A DNA stretch of 64,000 nucleotides from CAWUEX02 sp038148375. GTDB taxonomy: Bacteria; Pseudomonadota; Alphaproteobacteria; Rhodospirillales; Rhodospirillaceae. A program made the translations under genes and the position numbers. Numbering within the stretch: position 1 is the first letter of the stretch; the number at the start of each line of letters is the position of its first letter. Of this stretch, positions 8,448 to 17,238 are shown in pieces. Under the pieces are notes generated by a model. It was not told the origin of the DNA. It was given only the letters and a program-made list of their open reading frames with translations, and did no database searches. The DNA lies in contig JAYQVH010000011.1 of the NCBI GenBank assembly GCA_038148375.1, positions 1-64,000 on the forward strand, written 5' to 3'.

Positions 8448-11400
8448 CTATTCTGCGGGACTCATTAAGGCATTATCGGTTCCCGCGGCGCTTCGATTGC
8501 GAATATTACGAAACCACGTAATAAAATTACGTTGCGCCATAAGGGCGGCAGGCGTGACGACAAGGGTGAGCAGGGTGGCAAAGATCAGACCGAAGATGAT
8601 GGCAATGGCGAGATGGCGCCAGAATTGCAGTGCGGGGGAGCCGAGTTCAATCGAGCGGTCAAAGAAGTTCACCCCAATTTGCAGCGCCATGGGCACCAGG
8701 CCAAGCACGGTCGTCGCGGTGGTCAGGAACACGGGGCGCAGCCGTTCCACGCCCGTGCGCAGGATGGCGTCATAGGTGGATGCCGCCTTCTCGCGGAAGC
8801 GGAAGAAGGTATCCAGCAACACGATGTTGTTGTTCACCACAATGCCGGCCAACGCGATGATGCCGACACCGGACTGGGTGATGATGAACGGATTGCCGGT
8901 GATCAGCAGGCCGAGGAACACGCCGATCGTCGATAGGATCACCGAACTCAGGATCAAGGCGACCGCGTAGAAGCTGTTGAATTCCGCCAGCAGAATCATG
9001 CCCATCAGGAACATCGCCAGGGAAAACGCAGTGACCAGGAAGTTCGAATTCTCCTGAGCGTCCAGTTCCTCGCCCTTGAAGGTGACGTCGATGCTGCGGT
9101 CCAAGTTCAGAGCCGCGATACCCGCTTTGATTTCGGCGACTTTCTCATTGGCCAATACGCCCGGCATGACGCCGGCGGTGAGCGTGACCGTGCGCTGCGC
9201 GTCGGTGCGCTCGATTTCGGCGACCTTCTGCACCGGATTGCGGCGTACGAAATTGCTGATGGGGACTTGCCCGCTTTGGGTTTCGATGCGGATGTCATCG
9301 AGTTGGCGCACGGTCCGGTATTGCTCCGGATAGCGCACCACGATGTCGATCTCGTCCTCGCTGTCGTCCGGGCGGTAGGTGCCAAGGCGCAACCCGTTGG
9401 TGATCAGCCGGATCGATTCTCCGACCAGAGTCAGATCGGCGCCGTATTTCGCCGCTTCGCTTCGGTCGACCGACAACTGCCATTCGATCCCGGGCAGGGG
9501 CAGCGTATCGTCAACATTGCGCAACCCGTCGACGCCATCGAAAATCGTGCGGATTTGTGCGGCGGCTGACATCAGTTGCCGCGGATTTTTCGAACTCAGC
9601 ACCAGTTCGATCGCTGTGTCCGACGTCATATGCAATTGTTTCTTGGCTTCGATCTTGATGCCGGCGATATCCGCCGTGCGCTGGCGGACATCTTCGAGAA
9701 TGGCATCCGCGGAGCGCCGGTCGCCCCATTGTTTGAAGATGAGCCTGATCTCGCCAATCAAATCCGCATCGCTGTTGTTGCTGCCGGGCGGTTTGCCGGT
9801 GCGTACGTAGACGTAGTCGAAATCCTCGATCGGGAGAATGCGGCGCTCCACTTCTCCGACGAGCAAATCCTGCTCTTGAATCGACATGTTGCCGAGCGCT
9901 TTGACCTCAAGCATCGCCTGCCGCGGTTCTTCAGACGGGTTCAGGGTCAAGCCGGGACCAAAAGCCATGAATATGCCCGGAACGATGAAGAGCAGGGCAA
10001 AGGTGGCAGCGATAACGGTGCCGGGCCGTTTCAACGCCGCTTTCAAAATCGAAACGTATAGCCCCGTCACTTTGGTCTGCTGTTCCGGATCTACGAAATC
10101 GGATTCGCTTTCCAGCGTCTCAACGCCGCTGTCATTGCGCCGCGTAACTGCACCGATGGTTGGCACAAAGATCAGCGCCATCGCCAGCGAAGCCAGCAAC
10201 ACCAAAACGATGGTGAACGGCAAGAGCCCCATGAACTGGCCGACAAACCCGGGCCAAAACAGCAGCGGTACGAACGCGGCGATGGTGGTGCCTGTCGAGG
10301 TGATGATCGGCCACGCCATGCGCTTGGCTGCATCGGCGTAGGCGTTCGATGGCTTCTGTCCGGCTTTGATGCGCAAGTCGGCGTTTTCCACGACCACAAT
10401 CGCACCGTCGACGAGCAGACCGACGGACAGGATCAGCCCGAAGATCGCAACGAAGTTGATCGACAGGCCCATCATGTACATGAGGAAGATGCCGGTCAGG
10501 AAGGCGCCGGGGATCGAAAGGCCGACCAGCATGCCGGAGCGTACGCCGAGCAAGGCCATGCACAGCGTCATCACCAGGAAAATGGCCAGAACGACACCGT
10601 TTTGAATGCTGTCGAGCTGCGCACGTACATTTATGGAGCGGTCGGTGATGTAGTTGACCTGAACCGCTTCCGGCCAGTTTTCGATTTCCCTGTCGACAAC
10701 CGCACGCACCGCTTTGGCCGTATCGAAAACGTTTGTACCGCGCCTATTTTTGATGTCGACGGTAATCGCCGGGTTGCCGTTGACCCGCACCAGCGTGGTT
10801 GCATCCTTGAAGGTGCGGCGCACTTCAGCGATGTCGGAAAAGCGCACGGTGCCATTGGCATCCGCTTTCACCGGCAGAGTGAGAATATCGTCGATGTCTT
10901 CGAACAGGCCGGGCAAGGTGACAGCGAATCGTCCTTGCCCGGTGTCCAGGCTACCGGCGGCGACCAGCCGGTTGGAGCGGCTGAAGAGCTGGAACAATTC
11001 GCTATTGCTCAGGCCATAGTGTTCGACCATGAGCGGGTCGACGATGATTTCAACCTGTTCTTCGCGCACGCCGGAGATCGTTGCTTCAAGAACGTTGCCG
11101 ACCTGCGTCACGCGGTCCCGCAATTCGCGCGACAACTGCAGCAAGGAGCGCTCGGGCAGGGGGCCGGACACGGTAATCGAAATCACCGGAAAGCCCGAGC
11201 TGTCGAATTCCCGGACAGACGGTTCTTCCGCGTCGACCGGCAGTTCGGGTTTGGCGCGGTCGACGGCGGCGCGGGTATCGGCCAGGGCGTCCTGCAAATC
11301 TGTCTCGACTTCGAATTCAAGGGTGATATTCGCGCCGCCTTGAAAACCTGTCGCGCGCACTTCCTTAATCCCGGCCAGCGACTGGACTTCTTCTTCAATC

Positions 11401-11600
11401 GGGCGGATCAGCAGGCGCTCGGCGTCGCCGGGTGAAACGCCCTCAAGCACAACCGAAACGAAGATCAGGGGGAAGGTGATCTCAGGTTCAGCTTCCTTTG
11501 GGATTTGGACGTAAGAGACGGTTCCGGCGAGAAACAGCACGACCAGCGCGGATATCACCATCCGAGAGCGGTGCATGGCTGCGGAAATAATGGCGTTCAT
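8448..11600 (-). CDS. RND efflux permease, first of two tandem copies
   Basis: 1050 residues with the same architecture as its neighbour: N-terminal anchor, two periplasmic porter/docking loops and about 12 membrane segments. TM4 reads LVDGAIVVVEN and TM10 VVNNNIVLLD, the same substitutions relative to AcrB as in the other copy. The two proteins are clearly paralogous throughout, for example EEQVEIIVDPLMVEHYGL and FSRSNRLVAAG here against near-identical segments in the copy at 5181. Expressed from the minus strand after the adaptor gene, with a 190-base spacer. Most likely one multidrug or lipid-like substrate pump with an outer-membrane TolC partner encoded elsewhere, possibly one of the TolC-type genes in this window. 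Confidence 0.92.
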   Translation of the reverse strand: MNAIISAAMHRSRMVISALVVLFLAGTVSYVQIPKEAEPEITFPLIFVSVVLEGVSPGDAERLLIRPIEEEVQSLAGIKEVRATGFQGGANITLEFEVETDLQDALADTRAAVDRAKPELPVDAEEPSVREFDSSGFPVISITVSGPLPERSLLQLSRELRDRVTQVGNVLEATISGVREEQVEIIVDPLMVEHYGLSNSELFQLFSRSNRLVAAGSLDTGQGRFAVTLPGLFEDIDDILTLPVKADANGTVRFSDIAEVRRTFKDATTLVRVNGNPAITVDIKNRRGTNVFDTAKAVRAVVDREIENWPEAVQVNYITDRSINVRAQLDSIQNGVVLAIFLVMTLCMALLGVRSGMLVGLSIPGAFLTGIFLMYMMGLSINFVAIFGLILSVGLLVDGAIVVVENADLRIKAGQKPSNAYADAAKRMAWPIITSTGTTIAAFVPLLFWPGFVGQFMGLLPFTIVLVLLASLAMALIFVPTIGAVTRRNDSGVETLESESDFVDPEQQTKVTGLYVSILKAALKRPGTVIAATFALLFIVPGIFMAFGPGLTLNPSEEPRQAMLEVKALGNMSIQEQDLLVGEVERRILPIEDFDYVYVRTGKPPGSNNSDADLIGEIRLIFKQWGDRRSADAILEDVRQRTADIAGIKIEAKKQLHMTSDTAIELVLSSKNPRQLMSAAAQIRTIFDGVDGLRNVDDTLPLPGIEWQLSVDRSEAAKYGADLTLVGESIRLITNGLRLGTYRPDDSEDEIDIVVRYPEQYRTVRQLDDIRIETQSGQVPISNFVRRNPVQKVAEIERTDAQRTVTLTAGVMPGVLANEKVAEIKAGIAALNLDRSIDVTFKGEELDAQENSNFLVTAFSLAMFLMGMILLAEFNSFYAVALILSSVILSTIGVFLGLLITGNPFIITQSGVGIIALAGIVVNNNIVLLDTFFRFREKAASTYDAILRTGVERLRPVFLTTATTVLGLVPMALQIGVNFFDRSIELGSPALQFWRHLAIAIIFGLIFATLLTLVVTPAALMAQRNFITWFRNIRNRSAAGTDNALMSPAE

Positions 11601-11790
11601 CAGGCCGGTATCTCTTACAGATCGTGAAAAACACGCGCGCCGTGGCAGCCCTGCGCCGCGGCACGCAACCTGTGATCAATATAATGTATGAATGGCGTCG
11701 CAGCCACGCCACGACTGGAAACGATTTCGTAACCGACAGTAACGTGACCAAGAGGTGGCCGTTGTCGGCCACCCGGAATGGCCCACGCGC

Positions 11791-12882
11791 TTACGACTGG
11801 TCTGCTGCGATGGCAACGTTGACCGGCTCGACCTTCTGGCCCACCGCAACGTAGTCCTGCCCCACAACCACGATCGTGGCTTCGGCGGGCAGGCCGGTAA
11901 CCCACGTTCCGTCAGGGCCATCGTCGAGAATCTCGACCGCCCAGAATTTCACGGTGTTGTCCGCGGCGACGGTTTTGACGCCGATGCGCCCGTCGTCCGA
12001 CAGGGTCAGCACGGACGGTGACACACTGTGAGCCATGCTCTTGCCGGCGGGCAGGCGCATCTGCGCGGCCAGGCCGGCGAGGACATTGGAGTCCGTGTTG
12101 GGCACGGTCAGTTCGATCTTGAAGGTGCGGGTGCTCGGGTCGGACACGGACGCGACATAGCTGATCTCACCGCTGATCGCCGTCCCGTCGGACAGCACCA
12201 TGCGTCCGGGCATGCCGATGGCCACGTCACGCACATTGCGCTCGGAAATCTGGCCGGTGACCTTGATGGGATCCAGGTCAACCACGGTGCCCAGCTTGTC
12301 GCCGACATTGAGAACGGTACCGACGTCGATTGCGCGGGTGTCGAAAATGCCGTCAAACGGCGCACGAATGGTGGTGTTTGCAAGATCCAGCTCAAAGCGC
12401 ACAACGTCGGCCTGGGCCTGCTGGTACTGTGCTTCGGCTTCCGCCAGGCGCACCTGGGTGCCGAAGCTCTGCTTTGCCAGCTGGCGCGCGGCTTCGACTT
12501 GAATGCGGCGCTGTTCCAGTGTCGCGCGGGCCTGATCCAAACGCGCGGCACGGTCATTCACCGCAATCTTCAGCAGCGGCTGACCGGAGGTGACGGGCTG
12601 ACCTTCCTGCACGAGAATCTCTTCGGCGCGGCCGGACACTTCTGCGCGCAGTTCAACGGCACGCGACGCGGCCGTGCGGCCCTGCAGCGTAATGTCGCTC
12701 TGGAACGGCTGCGCAACGGAGGTGAGAACGCGCACCGAGATAGGCGCGGGTTCAACCGGGGCACGCGCCTGGTCGGCGTTGGCATTGCGCGTATCGGCGC
12801 CGTTGCCGGCGATCATACCAGACCCAACCCACGCCACACCGGCCAGGAGAATCGCGACAGCAGTCAGTTGCGCCTTGTTCAT
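11791..12882 (-). CDS. RND efflux periplasmic adaptor (membrane fusion protein)
   Basis: 363 residues. The N-terminus has a membrane/signal segment (residues 4-22), followed by the first half of a biotinyl-lipoyl domain (GRTAASRAVELRAEVSG), a coiled-coil hairpin rich in Ala, Gln, Glu and Arg at about 110-165, the second lipoyl half (IRAPFDGIFDTRAIDVG), then beta-barrel and membrane-proximal domains. This order is typical of AcrA/HlyD-type adaptors. It is the first gene of the operon that continues into the two RND permeases. No regulator gene lies next to the operon. Confidence 0.9.
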   Translation of the reverse strand: MNKAQLTAVAILLAGVAWVGSGMIAGNGADTRNANADQARAPVEPAPISVRVLTSVAQPFQSDITLQGRTAASRAVELRAEVSGRAEEILVQEGQPVTSGQPLLKIAVNDRAARLDQARATLEQRRIQVEAARQLAKQSFGTQVRLAEAEAQYQQAQADVVRFELDLANTTIRAPFDGIFDTRAIDVGTVLNVGDKLGTVVDLDPIKVTGQISERNVRDVAIGMPGRMVLSDGTAISGEISYVASVSDPSTRTFKIELTVPNTDSNVLAGLAAQMRLPAGKSMAHSVSPSVLTLSDDGRIGVKTVAADNTVKFWAVEILDDGPDGTWVTGLPAEATIVVVGQDYVAVGQKVEPVNVAIAADQS

Positions 12883-13176
12883 GTGAATAACCTGATTCCG
12901 AAAACGTTTTTAAGATGGTCTGTATGGCGTTAATACGCCTAACAGAGCTGGGTGGATCATTCCCTGTTCATGTAACAGGCGTATGTCACAGAACATTTGC
13001 TTTGGATCAAAGGCAGCGCAATTACAAGCGGGCAAATAAGCGCTGGCAGATGGCCACTGATGGGTGAGTAAGACCACAATTCGGCCTGAAATCGCCCTGA
13101 AACCGCCATTTTGCCACTTTACAACGTGCGGAATTCGACTAGGTTTCTCACGATTTTCCGCCATATGGGGTCGAAC

Positions 13177-13584
13177 ATGAAGCGTTTGATGACAGTAGCA
13201 GCGGCCTTTGCCGCACTCTCGATGTGGGGTCACACCCCAGCCGTTGCCCAGGACGAGATGTCCGAGGAAGAGCTTATAAACCGCGGCAAGCGCGTGTTTG
13301 TTCTGTGCCGCTCCTGTCACACGCTCGAGGCCGATGGGCGTCATAAAGTCGGCCCGAACCTGCACGGAATGTTCGGCAGCGAGGCCGGCTCCAAGGATGA
13401 TTTCCGCTATTCCGATGTCGTCAAAGAGTCGGGGATCGTATGGTCGGCGGAAACGCTGGAGGAGTGGCTGGTCAAACCCAAGGACTTTCTGCCCGGCAAC
13501 AAAATGGCCTTTGCCGGCGTGCGTAAGCCGGAAGACCGCAAGGCGCTGATCACCTACCTTCAGAATGAGACATCTGCAAACTGA
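13177..13584 (+). CDS. Class I cytochrome c, c2-like
   Basis: 135 residues from the ATG giving a clean signal peptide (MKRLMTVAAAF..., cleavage probably after AVAQ or VA). A single heme motif CRSCH lies at about residue 43 and the likely axial Met is in PGNKMAFAG at about residue 108. The protein is monoheme, soluble and periplasmic, and would shuttle electrons between respiratory complexes and oxidases or denitrification enzymes. An upstream ATG at 13111 is open but would put 22 polar residues before the signal. A strong intrinsic terminator follows at 13612. Confidence 0.9.
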   Translation: MKRLMTVAAAFAALSMWGHTPAVAQDEMSEEELINRGKRVFVLCRSCHTLEADGRHKVGPNLHGMFGSEAGSKDDFRYSDVVKESGIVWSAETLEEWLVKPKDFLPGNKMAFAGVRKPEDRKALITYLQNETSAN

Positions 13585-13611
13585 TCCCACCTTGCCGTCG
13601 CAACGATCGAC

Positions 13612-13637
13612 AACGGGGCCGAAAGGCCCCGTTTTTT
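13612..13637 (+). terminator. Intrinsic terminator after the cytochrome c gene
   Basis: Perfect 9-bp stem AACGGGGCC / GGCCCCGTT with a GAAA loop, followed directly by T residues. It starts 27 bases after the cytochrome c stop codon. Confidence 0.9.
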
Positions 13638-13684
13638 ATTGGTTGATCCGGTTTGTCCGCACCGCCGTACTATCCAGAAAGCGA

Positions 13685-13743
13685 TTGAAAATTTGCTCAT
13701 TACACGCATTATAAATTAAAGTTATTCTAATAACGGTTATTAG
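13685..13743 (+). promoter_or_regulatory. Putative sigma-70-type promoter with palindromic operator for the peroxiredoxin gene
   Basis: A TTGAAA (13685-13690) and a TATAAA (13710-13715) are separated by 19 bases, or 18 if TTATAA is used as the -10 box. Just downstream, where transcription would begin, is a perfect palindrome CTAATAAC-G-GTTATTAG (13727-13743). Its position over the start site suggests a repressor site. It lies in an unusually AT-rich island about 90 bases before the peroxiredoxin ATG. The regulator cannot be named from sequence. Confidence 0.55.
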
Positions 13744-13833
13744 ATAGAGGCGGGGCAGTCTGGCCCCTCAACGACATGAGGCGAGGCCGCGCCCCGGTCT
13801 CTCGGAAGCAAACAGAAGCAATAGGAGCGGATC

Positions 13834-14379
13834 ATGATTGGTAAGAAGGTTCCCCACGTAAAGTTTCAGACCCGTGTGCGCGATGAAAGCGTCGAAGGCC
13901 CGAACCCCTACCGCTGGGAAGAAAAAACCACCGACGATTACTTCAAAGGCAAGAAGGTCATCGTGTTCTCGTTGCCGGGTGCGTTTACCCCGACCTGCTC
14001 GACCTACCAGCTGCCGGACTTTGAGAAACTGGCGCTGAAGTTCAAGGACCTCGGCATCGACGCCATCTACTGCGTCTCCGTCAACGATGCGTTCGTTATG
14101 AATGCTTGGGGCAAGCAGCAGGACATCAAGAACATCGGCCTGATTCCGGATGGTTCCGGCGAATTCACCCGCAAGATGGGCATGCTGGTGTGTAAGGACA
14201 ATCTGGGCTTCGGTATGCGCTCCTGGCGCTACGGTGCGGTGATCGACAACGGCGTCGTCACGCACTGGTTCGAAGAACCTGGCTTCGAAGACAACTGTGG
14301 TGAAGACCCCTACGGCGAGTCATCCCCGCAGAACATTCTCCAAGCTCTTGAAAAAGACGCTGACAAAAAGGCCGCCTGA
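13834..14379 (+). CDS. Peroxiredoxin, Prx5/AhpE-like
   Basis: 181 residues with the peroxidatic-Cys motif PGAFTPTCS at about residues 48-56, the hallmark of the Prx5 subfamily. AIYCVSVNDAFVMNAW follows at about 72. A Cys near residue 113 (LVCKDNLGFG) and one near 153 (FEDNCGEDPYG) are candidates for a resolving Cys. It would reduce hydrogen peroxide and organic peroxides with thiol electrons from glutaredoxin or thioredoxin in the cytoplasm. The start has AATAGGAGCGG upstream. The promoter region carries a palindrome that suggests inducible control. Confidence 0.93.
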   Translation: MIGKKVPHVKFQTRVRDESVEGPNPYRWEEKTTDDYFKGKKVIVFSLPGAFTPTCSTYQLPDFEKLALKFKDLGIDAIYCVSVNDAFVMNAWGKQQDIKNIGLIPDGSGEFTRKMGMLVCKDNLGFGMRSWRYGAVIDNGVVTHWFEEPGFEDNCGEDPYGESSPQNILQALEKDADKKAA

Positions 14380-14404
14380 AGAGTCCCCTCTCTAGCGGTA
14401 CCTG

Positions 14405-14448
14405 AACCCCGTCCGGCTCTTTCCCTCCCCCAAGCCGGGCGGGGTTTT
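14405..14448. terminator. Likely bidirectional terminator between convergent genes
   Basis: AACCCCGTCCGGCT pairs with AGCCGGGCGGGGTT, with one mismatch or bulge, around a 14-base loop. TTTTCC follows on the + side. It lies between the peroxiredoxin stop and the stop of the convergent flavin reductase gene and may serve both. Confidence 0.75.
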
Positions 14449-14455
14449 CCTTTGG

Positions 14456-15283
14456 TCAGCCGCCGCTTTTGAAGCGCGCCAGCACCGCATCGTCCATACC
14501 GGCGTCGCGCGCCAATTCGCCGTAAAGCGCGGCGGTGACGCGGTCCACTCCTTTTTCTTTGGCGCGGGCTTCGGTCTCGCGAATCACAGTGCGGCGTACA
14601 CCGCCGGGCACCCGGCGCAGTGCTTTAAGGGCATCGTCGTCCCACGGCATGCCGGTGTTGAGCGCGACCTTTTCATCGTCCTCGCCCTCGACGTCTTCAA
14701 GCTCCAGCTTGGAAATATTTTGGACGTGGCCGTAGAAGTAGTCCTTGCGCCGTTCGTCCCCGAGGCCGATGGGCAGGTCCAGGGCGCGCAGACGGTCCTC
14801 CCGGCCCATTTTGGCAACGTCTTCATCGACCATCAGCGCGACGATATTGCCGATGATGTGACCCTGGCTCGCGTCCAGATCGACGATGTCGTCCACCGTG
14901 CATTCCAGGATTTGTTTGCATTCCGCGATGCTGGGCGGCTTCACCTTCTGCGACGGGATCATGGTGAATGACGTATGCTCCAGCTCATTGACGCCTTCGG
15001 GATGAAAGCGCGCGGTTTCCATCATGTCTTTCAAATGGCTCGCTGATGGGCAGTTGATCACGAACTCCCCGGTGTCGCGGATGTTCTGGAACGTGTGCGA
15101 CGTGTTGCGCATGCCCAAATAAATACGCGGCTGCTTGTGCATGACGTCGTACTGCATGATGTGCGAATACGGCGCCGCGTTGACCTTCCCGTCCTTGTCC
15201 AGCGACGTGACGATGGTGATCAGCTTGGGAAAGACGAAAACGTCGGAATACCAGAACGGCTTGATTTTAACTTCGGTGTGCAC
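14456..15283 (-). CDS. Flavin reductase-like protein with C-terminal PCP_red-like domain
   Basis: 275 residues. Residues about 10-190 match the FMN-binding split-barrel of flavin reductase-like proteins: FPKLITIVTSLDKDGKVNAAPYS, then PRIYLGMRNTSHTFQNIRDTGEFVINC, then GHIIGNIV. The last 60 residues differ. MPWDDDALKALRRVPGGVRR followed by TVIRETEARAKEKGVDRVT matches the W-A-L-VP-VR-TE-A-G-T pattern of the small PCP_red domain found at the C-terminus of BchB/ChlB. It probably binds FMN and acts in the cytoplasm; the substrate is unknown. It sits at the edge of the cupin cluster. The domain fusion is the unusual point. Confidence 0.75.
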   Translation of the reverse strand: MHTEVKIKPFWYSDVFVFPKLITIVTSLDKDGKVNAAPYSHIMQYDVMHKQPRIYLGMRNTSHTFQNIRDTGEFVINCPSASHLKDMMETARFHPEGVNELEHTSFTMIPSQKVKPPSIAECKQILECTVDDIVDLDASQGHIIGNIVALMVDEDVAKMGREDRLRALDLPIGLGDERRKDYFYGHVQNISKLELEDVEGEDDEKVALNTGMPWDDDALKALRRVPGGVRRTVIRETEARAKEKGVDRVTAALYGELARDAGMDDAVLARFKSGG

Positions 15284-15374
15284 AGAACCCTCCGCGGAAA
15301 CGAGGCCCGAGTGTTGCCGCGGACGTTAGGCTCCGTCTTGTTTTATCGTCAGCGCAACCACTAGGTAGACTGCC

Positions 15375-16220
15375 TCAGTAATTCGGCGGGCGCACGTAGG
15401 GCTTGGCGATTTTTTTCAAGTCCTCAGGCAGGTCCGGCGTAAACGGCGGGTCCCACACGAAGGGCTCCGGCTTGTCGGCGATGGTATTGGCCAGCGGCCC
15501 GCCGACCGTGCGCACCCACAGGTGATAGCCGACGTCCGTACCGGCCGGGCCGTGATACTTGTCGACTAGCCACCAGCAATAGCCGCCCGGTCCCATGCGG
15601 CCCAAGTCGCCCCACACGTATTCGCCGTCGAGGCAGAACACCTCTTCGATCATCGGGTGGGTCCATTTCGGCTTCATCATGCCGGCGGGCACGCGGTGGG
15701 GGCGGGTGCAGTACAGGAATGACTGTTCACCGGTATAGGGGTCGTTGCGCAGCGGCTTGATCGCGGTGCCGGAGGCGAACTTGGGATCGGTGAGGCCCGG
15801 ATCCCAATCCATGGTCATCGGATCGACAAACGGGATCAGCAATTTCTCATCATAGTCCGGGCCGGCACCGCTTTTGATTTCGGGCCGGTCGGCGAAGTTG
15901 GTGAGCAGAACGCAGCCTTCTTCCGACGATGCGGCTTGCCGCGTGTAGCCCGCGGGGAAGAACGCATACTGATGGGTGATATAGGTCTGGCCGTTGATGG
16001 TGATGGATCCGTCGAGCACCAGGAATTCCTCGTGCGCCGTGCAGTATTCCGGCTCTGTGCGGCTCCAGCCTTTGGGATAGCGCAGAATGGTGGTCGAATC
16101 CGTTCCCGCTTCGTCGATCGACAGGATTTTCATTTCGACGTCGTCGCGCCCGGGCCCGTACAGGCCTTTCTGCCACGGAATGTCCTGGGCCTGGATATAC
16201 ATGATGTGCGGCCGCGCCAT
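15375..16220 (-). CDS. Double-cupin protein 1 (DUF4437-like)
   Basis: About 281 residues starting at MARPH, the start shared with its paralogues; an ATG five codons upstream is also possible. Two cupin halves are visible. The first has CTAHEEFLVLDGSITING near residue 62, with a His-Glu-Glu set that can bind metal. The second has THPMIEEVFCLDGEYVWGD near 188, then GPGGYCWW and YHGPAGTD. No signal peptide. Cupins of this kind are often dioxygenases, isomerases or sugar/acid-binding proteins; the reaction here is unknown. It is transcribed away from the second copy at 16370, with which it shares a 149-base divergent promoter region. Confidence 0.75.
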   Translation of the reverse strand: MARPHIMYIQAQDIPWQKGLYGPGRDDVEMKILSIDEAGTDSTTILRYPKGWSRTEPEYCTAHEEFLVLDGSITINGQTYITHQYAFFPAGYTRQAASSEEGCVLLTNFADRPEIKSGAGPDYDEKLLIPFVDPMTMDWDPGLTDPKFASGTAIKPLRNDPYTGEQSFLYCTRPHRVPAGMMKPKWTHPMIEEVFCLDGEYVWGDLGRMGPGGYCWWLVDKYHGPAGTDVGYHLWVRTVGGPLANTIADKPEPFVWDPPFTPDLPEDLKKIAKPYVRPPNY

Positions 16221-16369
16221 GTCGGTGTCCCCCAACTCAAGAGTGATTTCGCGCGATCATGGCGGAGCAGCACGCCATGCGCAACGTTGCTTGCCGATTA
16301 GAAAAATATCCTATTTCCTTTGCCGTCCTTGGATCGGCTATGGTTGCCGCCTGACGGGAGACGAGATCA

Positions 16370-17221
16370 ATGCCGCGACCCCATTGCATGTTTATTCAGG
16401 CTCAGGATGTGCCCTGGGCACGGGGGGGTGAAGGTGCGTCGGATGCGTGGTCCGGCCTCGATGTTAAAGTCCTCAGCCGCGATCCGGCGTCGGGCGCCTG
16501 CACCGCCATCGTGCGCTATCCGGCCGGGTGGCATAGATCGGGTCCACGATACCTGACCTGTCACGAAGAAATGCTCGTTCTCGACGGCATGGTCGAGATC
16601 AACGGCGTCGAGCATCCGCCCTATGCGTACACCCATTTGCCGGCGGGATTCGCGCGCACCTCGTTCAGCACGCCGCGCGGCGCCGTCGTGCTGACGATGC
16701 TGTCCGCCGCGCCTGAAGAAAAACCAGGAGAGGCGCCGGACGGTCTCTACGACGAAAAACTCCTGGTCGGAAAAATCGATCCCGCGCAGGACGGGCTCGA
16801 AGGCTGGACCGAAAATCCCTACACCCGTTACCTCATGGGCACGGGTGTGCGTCCCTTGCGCGAAGACCCGTACACCGGCGAGATCAGCATTCTCTATGCG
16901 GCCTTGCCGTTCCGGTACATGGAAAAGCAATGGACCCATCCGACCGTGCAGGAAATGTTTGTGCTGTCCGGCGAATACGCCATCAACGATGTCGGTGTGA
17001 TGTGTCCCGGATCATACGCATGGTGGGAGCCTGGCACATTGCACGGCCCTTACGGCTCGCACACCGGGTTCATGATGTTCATCCGCACGGTCGGCGGAAA
17101 ACTCGCAAACACGTTTGGGCAGGACGGCATCCCGGTCGACTACGACGCACCGTACCGTCCTGTCGTATCCGATGCGCAAAAGCCGTATGCCAAACCGCCG
17201 AACCGGCGTACGCTTTATTAA
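16370..17221 (+). CDS. Double-cupin protein 2 (DUF4437-like)
   Basis: 283 residues, paralogous end to end with the proteins at 15375 and 17628. It starts MPRPHCMFIQAQDVPW. First cupin: CHEEMLVLDGMVEING with the likely metal ligands His-Glu-Glu near residue 64. Second cupin: WTHPTVQEMFVLSGEYAIND near 187, followed by CPGSYAWWEPGTLHGPYG. It is the first gene of a + strand run (cupin, SnoaL-like, cupin) with gaps of 17 and 11 bases, so an operon is likely. The substrate is not evident. Confidence 0.75.
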   Translation: MPRPHCMFIQAQDVPWARGGEGASDAWSGLDVKVLSRDPASGACTAIVRYPAGWHRSGPRYLTCHEEMLVLDGMVEINGVEHPPYAYTHLPAGFARTSFSTPRGAVVLTMLSAAPEEKPGEAPDGLYDEKLLVGKIDPAQDGLEGWTENPYTRYLMGTGVRPLREDPYTGEISILYAALPFRYMEKQWTHPTVQEMFVLSGEYAINDVGVMCPGSYAWWEPGTLHGPYGSHTGFMMFIRTVGGKLANTFGQDGIPVDYDAPYRPVVSDAQKPYAKPPNRRTLY

Positions 17222-17238
17222 GGGAAACACGGGGCATC

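Noticed and set aside
5181..11600. Loss of one TM4 Asp and of the TM10 Lys in the RND permeases as a sign of inactivity
   Set aside because: Both copies carry the same changes (LVDGAIVV, VVNNNIVL), and similar patterns occur in other RND subgroups, so it is probably a lineage feature.
13111..13176. Earlier start for the cytochrome c gene
   Set aside because: It would place 22 residues ahead of a complete signal peptide; the ATG at 13177 is the natural start.
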